From SHXR01 sp046160305 (lineage in GTDB: Bacteria; Pseudomonadota; Gammaproteobacteria; Burkholderiales; SG8-39), in contig JBJXGX010000355.1 of NCBI GenBank assembly GCA_046160305.1, positions 1 through 64,000 on the forward strand: DNA of 64,000 nucleotides, read 5' to 3'. Shown piece after piece: positions 16,381 through 24,533 of the stretch. Each line of letters opens with the position of its first letter. Position 1 is the first letter of the stretch. Position numbers and translations under genes: made by a program. The notes under the pieces are model-generated. The model was not told the origin of the DNA and made no database searches. It was given only the letters and a program-made list of their open reading frames with translations.

Positions 16381-17898
16381 TTACTTGTTCAACGCGGCGC
16401 GCGTTCGCGCTACGAGCGCATTATCCGCACTGCCCGATCCATGCAGATAGGCGGTGCTCGCGGCCAGATACCGATCCCGCCATTGCGGCGAGACGTTGCG
16501 GTAGTCCTCCAGCGCCGCCGAGCTGAATTTATAGTCGTGTGAATCGGTACCCTTCAGGTAGATCAATCGTTGCGCGGTCGCCACGAAGCGCTCGGCGGTC
16601 CCGCCCGATTGAAGATACGCGAGCGCGAGCGACGCAGCGCGCGCCCGATTGCGGCTGATTTCGTTGAATATATTCTCCAATGCCTGGTCGCCCGCGCCCG
16701 AGGTGATCGGCTCGAACCGTTCGATCAACGGATCGGCCATCTGGTCTTTTCGCAGCGCAAGATCGCGGAACAGCACGAGGAACGCGGCATTCTGCAAGAG
16801 GAGCATGCGACGCGTTTCATCCACGACGCTCTGGCGAAACGCATATTGCAGCGCGTTCGTCGTCGTGACCGCATGAAGCGGCACGATCGCCGGTCGCTTC
16901 ATCAAGAGCTCGCCCGCGAACAGGAACAGCGCATCGATGATCGATTGCGGTGCAACGCCTCGATTGACCAGCGCGATGACCGTATCGCTTGCCTCGTCCT
17001 CGTTCGCGTTGCGTAGAGTCGTCAGCATCTGCCTGGTCGCGGCGAGGTCGGGTGCGCCACCCCTCCAATCGGCGCGGATGCTTCGCTGCTGAACGAGATT
17101 GCGTTTCCACGGCCTGTCTTCCGCGAGATCACCCCCGGCGGGATTACGCCAACCACGATCGAGCAACGCATAAGCCATCGATCGGACGGCCGGTTCCGCG
17201 TGCTGCCATCCGATGGCATCGAGCATGCGAAATCCGTTCGCGACATAGATGGCCTTGTGTCCGATATCGCGAAAGTCGCGCGCACCGTAGCGACACAGGA
17301 TCTCGAAGCAATCGTGATGTGAAAGATGACGCGCGAGGCCCGCGGCCGCCGGATCGGCGCGCGATTCGTCCCAGGCATCCATCGCGCTCGCGAAGGCATT
17401 GCGCGTGTCGTCGCGAGATGGCACGCGCGCTGCATTGACTGTCTGCATCGCCCAATCGCCGGCGCGGACGTCAAGAAGCTGCGAGCTTTTGAAATCGTCG
17501 AGTGCCCAGAAGACCGGGAGCCATCGATCGGTTGCAGGCGAATTTATCGCCGCGAGATGCGCGGCATGCACCGCGAGGACGGCGTGGAACTTGAAGCCGA
17601 CCGGACGCGGCTCGATGTTCCGCACGCCGGCCAAGAGGACCGCGGTCATCACATCGCGGTATGCGAGGCCTCCAGCGATCCGCGCGCCGATCTCCTCGAG
17701 CAGCCGGTCGCGCGGCGTGTCTTCCAGAAAACGAACAAGCGGCTCGACGTCCGAATGTAGTGGCACGAGCGAAGGATCGACACGTACCTCGGCCGCCGAT
17801 ACCAACGGTAGTCGCGCGAGGAATCCGAAGCCGCTTCCGAACAAGGTGCTGCCCGCCGCCTTCAGGAAGCGGCGTCGAGGTGCGGTGGGGACGTTCAC
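16381..17898 (-). CDS. Tat-exported protein of unknown function
   Basis: 505-aa protein with a twin-arginine signal at the N-terminus: APRRRFLKAAGSTLFGSGFG then a hydrophobic run ending SAAE (about residues 5-37). The mature part is mostly helical. Conserved-looking segments are GVRNIEPRPVGFKFHAVLAV and HHDCFEILCRYGARDFRDIG, with several His residues that might bind a metal. I do not recognise a named enzyme; Tat export suggests a folded, perhaps cofactor-bearing periplasmic protein. The start is GTG 17898, preceded by GAGAGGAGCGAGTGAA. It follows the anchored cupin gene by 14 bp, so the two are probably one operon. Confidence 0.75.
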   Translation of the reverse strand: MNVPTAPRRRFLKAAGSTLFGSGFGFLARLPLVSAAEVRVDPSLVPLHSDVEPLVRFLEDTPRDRLLEEIGARIAGGLAYRDVMTAVLLAGVRNIEPRPVGFKFHAVLAVHAAHLAAINSPATDRWLPVFWALDDFKSSQLLDVRAGDWAMQTVNAARVPSRDDTRNAFASAMDAWDESRADPAAAGLARHLSHHDCFEILCRYGARDFRDIGHKAIYVANGFRMLDAIGWQHAEPAVRSMAYALLDRGWRNPAGGDLAEDRPWKRNLVQQRSIRADWRGGAPDLAATRQMLTTLRNANEDEASDTVIALVNRGVAPQSIIDALFLFAGELLMKRPAIVPLHAVTTTNALQYAFRQSVVDETRRMLLLQNAAFLVLFRDLALRKDQMADPLIERFEPITSGAGDQALENIFNEISRNRARAASLALAYLQSGGTAERFVATAQRLIYLKGTDSHDYKFSSAALEDYRNVSPQWRDRYLAASTAYLHGSGSADNALVARTRAALNK

Positions 17899-17912
17899 TT
17901 CACTCGCTCCTC

Positions 17913-18488
17913 TCACTTCAGATAGGTCGTGAGCGTAGCGCCTTCCTCGTGCACGAATATGGCGAGCGCTTGCGCCTCCTCCGTCATGCTCGGGTTTCCG
18001 GAAAAGGAATGCACGCCACCGATCGGTTCGAAGAACGTGCCGCCTGGTGGAAAAATTTCCATCGCGCCGTAATTGAGCTGTGAGCGAATAGCGCCCTTCA
18101 GCACCCAGACGTTGACGGTACCGCCGTGGACGTGGGGCGGGCTCCACGCGCCCGGTGCGAAGGTGACAAGCGCAATCGTGATGCGCTTGCCGGGCGCGTG
18201 CGCAAGCGGCTCGGATGAAACGACTTGCGCGACCGGGCGTGGGCTGCCGTCGGCATTGACGTTGAGCAAGGGATCGTGGATATCGCCAGGAACGGCGCTA
18301 CCGCAGAGGAAGAATGGTGGTGCTTGCGTGAAATCCGGGTGCGCGTCCGAGACGGGATTCCATTGGGGAAGAATGGGCGCGCGAATCATGAACAACACCG
18401 CGGCAACGATCAGAACCAGGTTGGCCAGGAGGGGGCGTTGTTGCGCGCGCAGCGTCGGCGCATTGAATAGAGAGGCAGAGTGGTTCAT
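17913..18488 (-). CDS. Membrane-anchored cupin-domain protein
   Basis: 191-aa protein. A single hydrophobic segment LLANLVLIVAAVLFMI (about residues 20-35) acts as a signal anchor, leaving the cupin outside the cytosol. The cupin shows GAWSPPHVHGGTVNVWVLKG (about 113-132; HxH metal ligands) and FFEPIGGVHSFSGNPS (about 150-165). ATG 18488 follows AGGAGCGTCTCG. It lies just upstream of the Tat-exported protein on the same strand, so the two may act together in the periplasm. Substrate unknown. Confidence 0.78.
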   Translation of the reverse strand: MNHSASLFNAPTLRAQQRPLLANLVLIVAAVLFMIRAPILPQWNPVSDAHPDFTQAPPFFLCGSAVPGDIHDPLLNVNADGSPRPVAQVVSSEPLAHAPGKRITIALVTFAPGAWSPPHVHGGTVNVWVLKGAIRSQLNYGAMEIFPPGGTFFEPIGGVHSFSGNPSMTEEAQALAIFVHEEGATLTTYLK

Positions 18489-18554
18489 CGAGACGCTCCT
18501 GAGCGGGAGATCGACGATTCTACTCGCCATAGTCCTCGCGCTTCCGGCGCAGAA

Positions 18555-18600
18555 GGTCGGAGCGAGTCGCGGCCCATGTCGTGGCCCATGTCGCGGTCCG
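18555..18600. repeat. Short 12-bp direct repeat
   Basis: The sequence around 18569-18600 repeats CGGCCCATGTCG then TGGCCCATGTCG then CGGTCC in tandem. It lies in the 179-bp gap between the anchored cupin and the aldolase gene, both on the minus strand. No function is evident. Confidence 0.4.
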
Positions 18601-18667
18601 TTGCCAACAAAGAGACGCCAACCTGCCGGAAGGCGACCGTCCCGGCGAAGGCGTCCAGGCGTTCTTC

Positions 18668-19381
18668 TTATTCCTTGATGCCCATCTGTGCCAGCGCGCG
18701 CGCGCGCCACATCGGCCAGGCCCGGTTGTAGTTCTGGTTAGGGACCGAGGCGGCGACCTCCTTGTCGTCGAGCGTGGCGATCTTCGCGCCCGGACGGCCG
18801 AGGAGCATTGCCTGCATCTGCATCTTCGCGCTCAGCTCGAGATAGATGCTGCGCCCCACCGCGCGCACCAGCGATTCGCCGACCACGACCGCGCCATGTC
18901 CGCGCATCAACGCGGCCGGGCACTCTTTGAGCGTCTTGGCAAGTGCCTGTCCGAGATATGGCGTCTTGACGAGGAGATCCGTTCCTTCCTCGAAATCGCG
19001 GATTTCATAGTTGGGGACGCCGTTGCCGATGAACGCCGCCATATGAAAGATCGCCCGTAGCGGCTGGTTCGTGATGCTGAACGGAACGACTGAAGGCGAG
19101 TGGTTGTGGACCACCGACATTATTTCCGGACGCGCCTTGTAGATTTCGCCGTGGATGAAGCGCTCGCGAACAGATTCGCGATCATTGGCGTCGATCGGGT
19201 TGCTGTCGAGATCGTATTCGATCATGTCTGCCGGCATCACCAGTTCCGGTGCGAGATGCTTCGCCAGGAAGTAGCGATCGGAATTGCGTTCCGATCGAAT
19301 GCTGACATGACCGTAGGCATCGATCACGTCATGTGCCGCGAGGATGCGATAGGCGGCGGCGAGGTCGGTCAAACGTTCCAT
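18668..19381 (-). CDS. Class II aldolase/adducin family protein
   Basis: 237-aa zinc-dependent class II aldolase fold (fuculose-phosphate aldolase, L-ribulose-5-phosphate epimerase relatives). Seen: AYGHVSIR (about residues 22-29), the zinc-ligand segment VVHNHSPSVV (about 91-100), FHMAAFIG and the third-ligand segment MRGHGAVVVGESL (about 162-174). Such enzymes cleave or decarboxylate phosphorylated or carboxylated sugars and hydroxy-acids. ATG 19381 follows GGAAAACGACACC; the longer upstream frame overlaps the Bug gene and is discarded. It is 20 bp downstream of the Bug-protein gene, so uptake of a carboxylate and its aldol cleavage may be linked. Confidence 0.88.
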   Translation of the reverse strand: MERLTDLAAAYRILAAHDVIDAYGHVSIRSERNSDRYFLAKHLAPELVMPADMIEYDLDSNPIDANDRESVRERFIHGEIYKARPEIMSVVHNHSPSVVPFSITNQPLRAIFHMAAFIGNGVPNYEIRDFEEGTDLLVKTPYLGQALAKTLKECPAALMRGHGAVVVGESLVRAVGRSIYLELSAKMQMQAMLLGRPGAKIATLDDKEVAASVPNQNYNRAWPMWRARALAQMGIKE

Positions 19382-19401
19382 GGTGTCGTTTTCCAGTCGA
19401 A

Positions 19402-20382
19402 TCAGTCGGCGGAAATCTTGGCTGCATCGACGACGCGGCGCCAACGTTCGAGTTCCGCTTTGACAAGGATGCTGAAGCTCTCTGTGGTGCCGCCGGCAAT
19501 GTTCATGCCCTGCTTGGCCAACGCTTCCTGAATGTCCGGCTGCCTGAGCAGACTGTTGATGGCGATATTGATTTTCTCGATGACGTGGGTTGGTGTTCCG
19601 CCGGGTGCGAACAGGCCATACCAAGTCCTCACCTCAAGGCCGGGCATGCCAAGCTCGATGAGCGTTGGCAGTTGCGGAAACGCCGGCGAGCGCTGTGCGC
19701 TGAGCAGCGCAAGCATCCGCAATTTTCCGCTCTGCAAATATGGCGCGGCGCTTTGCGTTGGAATCATCATCGCCTGGACGTGCCCCGCGATGAGGTCGGT
19801 GATGGCGCCACCCGCTCCCTTATAGGGCACGTGCACGAGATCAATCCTGGCTTCCATCTTGAACAGCTCCATCGCAAGATGTTGCGGAGTGCCGTTACCG
19901 GATGAGGCGTAGTGAAGCCTCCCGGGCTGCGCGCGCGCGGCGTCGATCAACGCATTGATGGACTGGATCGTCGATTGAGGGGACGTGCACACGGACACAT
20001 CACTGGTCGCGAGCAGGACGACTGGCGCGAAGCTCTTGATCGGGTCGAACGGGAGCTTGCGATTGATCGCTGGATTGGTGGAGAAGGCCGTGGCGGCCGA
20101 TAACAAGGTATGTCCGTCCGGCGCCGCTTTTGCCACGGCCTCCGCGCCGATATTCCCGCTCGCGCCGACGCGATTGTCGGTAACCACGCTGACTTTCCAT
20201 TGTTCGGCGAGTCGCGGGCCCAATAACCGCGCGAGGATGTCAGCGCCGACGCCGGGCGTATAGGGCACGACGATCTGGATAGTGCGCGACGGGTAGGTCT
20301 GCGCCTCGGCCGCGGAGGCGAACGCGCCGATCGCGACCACGATCGCGGCCAAGCCGTATAGGTGGATTCGAGTGGTGATCAT
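19402..20382 (-). CDS. Bug-family (tripartite tricarboxylate transporter) periplasmic substrate-binding protein
   Basis: 326-aa TctC-like protein with a Sec signal (GLAAIVVAIGAFASAAEAQ, about residues 9-27). Typical Bug segments follow: YPSRTIQIVVPYTPG (about 30-44), GNIGAEAVAKAAPDGHTLL, VHVPYKGAGGAITDLIAGH (about 184-202) and RTWYGLFAPGGTP. It binds a carboxylate or related small molecule in the periplasm. The membrane subunits TctA/TctB are not in the window, as is usual for the expanded Bug family of Burkholderiales. It heads a two-gene unit with the class II aldolase. Confidence 0.93.
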   Translation of the reverse strand: MITTRIHLYGLAAIVVAIGAFASAAEAQTYPSRTIQIVVPYTPGVGADILARLLGPRLAEQWKVSVVTDNRVGASGNIGAEAVAKAAPDGHTLLSAATAFSTNPAINRKLPFDPIKSFAPVVLLATSDVSVCTSPQSTIQSINALIDAARAQPGRLHYASSGNGTPQHLAMELFKMEARIDLVHVPYKGAGGAITDLIAGHVQAMMIPTQSAAPYLQSGKLRMLALLSAQRSPAFPQLPTLIELGMPGLEVRTWYGLFAPGGTPTHVIEKINIAINSLLRQPDIQEALAKQGMNIAGGTTESFSILVKAELERWRRVVDAAKISAD

Positions 20383-20751
20383 CCGGCTAACGATACCGCA
20401 AGTACGAAGACGTGCGTATCAATGTGCGAGCGGCTATTCCCGAACGAGCGCGATTGGATTGGTCAACATCACTTGATTACTGCTTGCGTGCATCGCACCT
20501 TTGATAACGACGGTCCGCTTTCGACGACGTCTGATCGAAGAGACGTGCCCACCGATCATTCGCGGTTGCTGCGTGCGTGTGTTGCATAGTGCACAGGCGC
20601 ATTCCGTGAGCGAGCAATCCGTCATCGGGGTGTGCCCAATAGGGGTTTCCCTGACAAGACTCCAGGGTGTTTCCCGATGGGGTGAACACCAACGCGCGCC
20701 GATCATTTGACTCGTTGTTACAAATTAATCCTCCTTTACGGGGACGGCCAG
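20383..20751. other. Intergenic region, no gene seen
   Basis: 369 bp between the divergent Bug gene and the kinase gene. Frames in it have no ribosome sites or family-like sequence. It must contain the promoters of both flanking units, but I see no convincing -35/-10 pair, sigma-54 site or RNA element. ATG 20752 of the kinase is preceded by GGGGACGGCCAG. Confidence 0.6.
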
Positions 20752-22584
20752 ATGATTGCAGATAAGACCGTTGCGCCGGGAATCGACCGGACGCTCCGCA
20801 CCCGACCGCACAATCCGGGTGACAAGGCACAAACCGCTGTTGGCGGGGCCGTGTCCAATTCCGGTCCACTCGCGCCCGTTGTACACCGCGATAGGGCATC
20901 TCGGGATAGCGTAAACGTACTGCTGTGCGCGACTATCCACAGAATCCACCCGTATACATCAGGCGGGTCCGCGCGAGATGCCAGCGCTCAAATGCGCGAA
21001 CTTCACCGCGTCGTGTGTGAAGTCGTCCTCGCTCACGACGGGTGTGTGCTCGATCTCGGTGAAGATCGCTTTCTGGCCGCGTTCGGACCAGGGCTTGCTG
21101 CCCCGCTTGATGGCGCGGTGCAGGCCGCCAAGGCTGCGATCCAACTCCAGATCGAATTGGCCCGATTGCGTGGAACACGCGCGGCGCAAGGCTCGAATGG
21201 CGAGAGCGCGCTTGCTTTGACGATCGGCATTCACGGTATCGGCGTTCCAGTAACGATTGGCACCGGTGCAAATGATGCGGGACAAACGGTCGCGTGTGAG
21301 CTCGCGGTCAAGCTCTGTAACTGGTCAGGCGCCAGGGCCTGGAGCATCGTGATCGAGCAATCGCTACGGGATCGGATTGCCGGGGCGGTCGTGATCGGTC
21401 GAAGCGAAATCGTATTCTTGAACCAGCATCCCGGCCCCATTCGCTTGTTCGAGGTGGTCGGTCTTGCGCCGGATGCTAAGTCGCGTCCCGACGTGCGAAG
21501 TGGTGGCAGCGTGTTGAAGGTGTTGACCGACAACGGTTCGATGCTGGCGCAGGCGGTCGGGCTCAAGCGGCCGGTCGCGCGTGGAGCCCTGACCCCGGAT
21601 TCGTCACCTGCAACCAGCGGTCCGATGCCGAAAATCGAAGGCTATCGCGTCGTGCGGCGTATTGGCCGAGGCGGCACGTCGACCGTGTACCTCGGACTCC
21701 CGACGCAAGGCGGTGCACCGCATGCGCTCAAGGTCCTCGACATCATCGACAACGAAGCGCTCGTTCAGCGCTTCATCGAAGAGCACGCACTCATCGCGCA
21801 ACTTCGTCATCCGAACGTCGTCCGTATCTACGGACAGGAATTCACAGCCGCTCACGCCTATATCGCAATGGAATACGTGAGTGGCGGCGACTTGCGGGCA
21901 TTGATCGCCGCCGGCGTTCGTCCGAGCAACGCGCTACGGATTCTCGCGCAGATCGCTGCGGGGCTCGCCGCGATTCACGAGGCCGGTATCCTGCACATGG
22001 ATCTCAAGCCCGACAATGTCATGTTGCGTGAGGACGGCAGCCTCGCGATCGCCGATTTCGGCATTGCTCAGACGAAAGACAGGGCCTCCCGCGGTACGCA
22101 AGACGATGAAGCGTTTGGTACACCGCAGTATGTGAGCCCCGAGCATGCGCTCAGCAAACCGACCGACGCGCGCAGCGACCTGTACAGCCTGGGTGTGCTG
22201 CTTTACGAGATGCTGGTCGGCCGCAAGCCGTTTTCGGCCGATCTCTCGGAACGCACGAACGAACATTCCGATCAGGACCAGCCGCAGCAATTGCCGCAGC
22301 GCCTGAGCGCCCTTCAACCTCTTGTCGATGTGCTGCTTGCGCATGAACCGTTTGACCGGCTCGGTTCGGCGCGCGAGCTTCTCGATTTCATTCCCGTATT
22401 CTTTGCAGCGGCGGAGACGGCCGATCTGACGCATTCAACGACCACCGATGTCGATCGCCGCATGACGCACGATCGCACTGTTCCCCTTCCGAATGTCGTC
22501 GCGTCCGGTTCATCCGACGCGGTGTCTAACAAGAAGGCCAATCCGATGACAGCACTCTCGGGATCAGGGAGACCCGTATCATGA
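20752..22584 (+). CDS. Ser/Thr protein kinase with N-terminal degenerate class III cyclase-like domain
   Basis: 610-aa two-part protein. Residues about 50-225 resemble a class III nucleotidyl cyclase homology domain: an opening strand VNVLLCATIHRI, CEVVLAHDGCVLDLGEDRFLAAFG and a helix with GAVQAAKAAIQLQ. The first metal aspartate and the GFT-type segment are missing, so catalysis is unlikely. Residues about 297-560 are a Hanks-type kinase: IGRGGTSTVYLG, the lysine in HALKVLD, HMDLKPDNVM with catalytic Asp 417, ADFG and GTPQYVSPEH. No transmembrane helix is seen, so it is cytosolic. The stop overlaps the next start as ATGA. It would phosphorylate a Chp component or another partner (inference). 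TTG 20707 is a weaker alternative start. Confidence 0.88.
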   Translation: MIADKTVAPGIDRTLRTRPHNPGDKAQTAVGGAVSNSGPLAPVVHRDRASRDSVNVLLCATIHRIHPYTSGGSARDASAQMRELHRVVCEVVLAHDGCVLDLGEDRFLAAFGPGLAAPLDGAVQAAKAAIQLQIELARLRGTRAAQGSNGESALALTIGIHGIGVPVTIGTGANDAGQTVACELAVKLCNWSGARAWSIVIEQSLRDRIAGAVVIGRSEIVFLNQHPGPIRLFEVVGLAPDAKSRPDVRSGGSVLKVLTDNGSMLAQAVGLKRPVARGALTPDSSPATSGPMPKIEGYRVVRRIGRGGTSTVYLGLPTQGGAPHALKVLDIIDNEALVQRFIEEHALIAQLRHPNVVRIYGQEFTAAHAYIAMEYVSGGDLRALIAAGVRPSNALRILAQIAAGLAAIHEAGILHMDLKPDNVMLREDGSLAIADFGIAQTKDRASRGTQDDEAFGTPQYVSPEHALSKPTDARSDLYSLGVLLYEMLVGRKPFSADLSERTNEHSDQDQPQQLPQRLSALQPLVDVLLAHEPFDRLGSARELLDFIPVFFAAAETADLTHSTTTDVDRRMTHDRTVPLPNVVASGSSDAVSNKKANPMTALSGSGRPVS

Positions 22585-23390
22585 CTAGTGCAGCCCTCCG
22601 GCCCCAGATGACGGGCAACGACGCCAAGGTGCAGAGCCATGACGTCCCGGTCTACTCAGTGGCCACCATTGGGTTCAATCCGGTCGAGCGATCGGTGCTT
22701 GGCAGCATCTTCGGCCTGTCCGCACGCCGCAATCCGCGCTTCGTCCCGTTTGTTGTCGGGGGACCGGCGATCGCGCCAGACCTGTTCATGATCGACGCCG
22801 AGGATCCGCGCTGCATGGACGCCTTAAAGGCGATCAACACGAAATACCATGGCAAGGCACGCGTGCTGATGATCGGCAATCGCCCCGCTATCGAAGGTCA
22901 TCTGATCATGCCCCGCCCCCTCCTGTGGACGCGCACGCTCAAGATGATGGAAGAAGCCATGCTTGGCGGCGCGCAGGCCGATAAGCCGACACGCAAGACC
23001 GAGCGGGTGCTGGTAGTCGACGATTCACTCCCGGTTAGAAAATTCATGGAAGCGAAGCTTGCTCCATTTGGATTCGACGTCGACTACGCGGAAACCGGCG
23101 AGCAGGCGATCGGCATGTCCGGTGAGAAACAGTACACCTGCGTATTTCTCGACGTGATCCTGCCCGGCGTCGACGGCTATCAGGTCTGCAAAATGATCAA
23201 GTCGAAAAAACGCACCGGCAAGACGCCAGCGGTGGTCATGCTGACGAGCAAAAGCTCGACCTTCGACAAGATTCGCGGATCGATGGCCGGGTGCGACGCC
23301 TACCTGACGAAACCGGTCGATGAGGAGAAACTCCTCGAGACCATCGCGAAGTTCCTCCCCGTGACGGAGGCGACCGAAGTCGCGGTGTAA
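22581..23390 (+). CDS. pilG: Response regulator, PilG-like with N-terminal extension
   Basis: 269-aa protein. The C-terminal half (about 140-262) is a standard receiver: RVLVVDDSLPVRKFM, phosphoacceptor Asp 191 in VFLDVILPGVDGY, VVMLTSK and AYLTKPVD. The first 135 residues are an extra domain with PDLFMIDAEDPRCMDAL and PRPLLWTRTLKMMEEAM, resembling a receiver fold without phosphorylation residues. PilG of the Pseudomonas Pil-Chp system is receiver only, so the extension is unusual. The start ATG overlaps the kinase stop by 4 bp. It is named by its place before PilH, PilI, PilJ and ChpA homologues; it would relay ChpA phosphorylation to type IV pilus extension. Confidence 0.75.
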   Translation: MTSAALRPQMTGNDAKVQSHDVPVYSVATIGFNPVERSVLGSIFGLSARRNPRFVPFVVGGPAIAPDLFMIDAEDPRCMDALKAINTKYHGKARVLMIGNRPAIEGHLIMPRPLLWTRTLKMMEEAMLGGAQADKPTRKTERVLVVDDSLPVRKFMEAKLAPFGFDVDYAETGEQAIGMSGEKQYTCVFLDVILPGVDGYQVCKMIKSKKRTGKTPAVVMLTSKSSTFDKIRGSMAGCDAYLTKPVDEEKLLETIAKFLPVTEATEVAV

Positions 23391-23469
23391 AGGGTAGCGA
23401 CGCCCTGAATTGAAAAGGGCTTTTCTTCGATTTATTTTTAGGTTTCACAGATCAACTGAGGAGATGACA

Positions 23470-23832
23470 ATGGCAATACGCAAAGTTCTCGTAGTCGATG
23501 ATGCAAAACCCGATCTGGCGAATCTCGAGAAGATCGTCTCGGCCGCCGGTTACCTGGTGACGACCGCCACTTCCGGGGCGCAGGCGATCGAGAAGGCGAA
23601 AAGCGAACGCCCCGATGCGATCCTGATGGACGTCAATATGGACGACACGGACGGCTTCAAGGCCACCCGCACCATGCAATCGATGCCCGAAACCAAGGGG
23701 ATCCCGGTGATTTTCGTGACCTCCAAGGATCAGAAGGCCGACAAGGTCTGGGCGCAGATGCTCGGCGCGAAGGCACTCGTGACCAAGCCGTACACGTCGC
23801 AGCAGATTCTCGAGCAGTTGCAGGCCCTTTAA
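23470..23832 (+). CDS. pilH: Single-domain response regulator, PilH-like
   Basis: 120-aa receiver domain only, like CheY/PilH. Acidic pocket VVDDAK (about residues 8-13), phosphoacceptor Asp 54 in AILMDVNMDDTDGF, FVTSKDQ and the conserved lysine in VTKPYTS. In type IV pilus chemosensory systems PilH counteracts PilG or acts as a phosphate sink. ATG 23470 is chosen over 23464 because GAGGAG lies six bases upstream. It is 79 bp after the PilG-like gene. Confidence 0.88.
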   Translation: MAIRKVLVVDDAKPDLANLEKIVSAAGYLVTTATSGAQAIEKAKSERPDAILMDVNMDDTDGFKATRTMQSMPETKGIPVIFVTSKDQKADKVWAQMLGAKALVTKPYTSQQILEQLQAL

Positions 23833-23859
23833 TCGATCTTTGAGCAGCTTTGATAGTGC

Positions 23860-24462
23860 ATGGCGTTGATCATGAATTCAACTGTCGCATTTGATGCGTC
23901 GGACGTGGCCGAGCTTGAGTCGGCCGGCGTCAACGGACACGAGGAGGCGCTCCTGCCTCCGTCGGTTGCGCTGGCGCGGCGGTCGCAGCATCAAGGGGCC
24001 GCCGTGCGCGGCTCCGGCAACGTTGAGTCCCTGATTGTTCGCCAGGCCTTCCGGATCGGGCCGCTCCGGCTGCTCGCTGCCTTTGGTGAGGCGAGCGAGC
24101 TCTCGGAAATGGTGCCGTGTTATCGCTTGCCGAACACGGCGTCTTGGTTTACCGGTTTTGCGAATCTCCACGGCAGCCTTGTGCCGGTATTCGACATTGC
24201 CACGTACATGGGGATTACCCGCGACACCAAGTCAACCCCTTTCCTGTTGGTATTCGGCAAGGGGGAAGGTGCGGCGGCGGTGATCGTGGACGGAGTGCCC
24301 AAGCGTCTACGAATGACCGAATCGGATCGTGCGGACCTGCCGGCCTTGCCGACCGCATTGGAAGACTACGTACCGCTCGCGTACCTGCAGGACGGGACGG
24401 TATGGCTTGAATTCGACCATCGGCGGTTCATCGACGTGCTGGCGCAACAACTGGCGGTTTGA
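23860..24462 (+). CDS. pilI: CheW-like coupling protein, PilI-like
   Basis: 200-aa protein with a CheW domain at about residues 60-197: a FRIGPLRLLAAFGEASEL strand, ASWFTGFANLHGSLVPVFDI (the typical GxxNxxGxxxPVxDL) and FLLVFGKGEGAAAVIVD. It couples the receptor PilJ to the kinase ChpA. The first 55 residues are polar with no known domain. ATG 23860 or ATG 23872 may be the start; neither has a strong ribosome site. It lies between pilH and pilJ homologues in the usual pil order. Confidence 0.85.
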   Translation: MALIMNSTVAFDASDVAELESAGVNGHEEALLPPSVALARRSQHQGAAVRGSGNVESLIVRQAFRIGPLRLLAAFGEASELSEMVPCYRLPNTASWFTGFANLHGSLVPVFDIATYMGITRDTKSTPFLLVFGKGEGAAAVIVDGVPKRLRMTESDRADLPALPTALEDYVPLAYLQDGTVWLEFDHRRFIDVLAQQLAV

Positions 24463-24533
24463 TCAATTGACCCGGACATTCGGCGGTCGTGCAGTCGGCC
24501 GTCATCAGTACTTAAAGAAACATGGAGCGCATC

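Noticed and set aside
20383..20751. Riboswitch, small RNA or tRNA in the largest gap
   Set aside because: No cloverleaf, no known riboswitch core and only very short hairpins could be found by eye.
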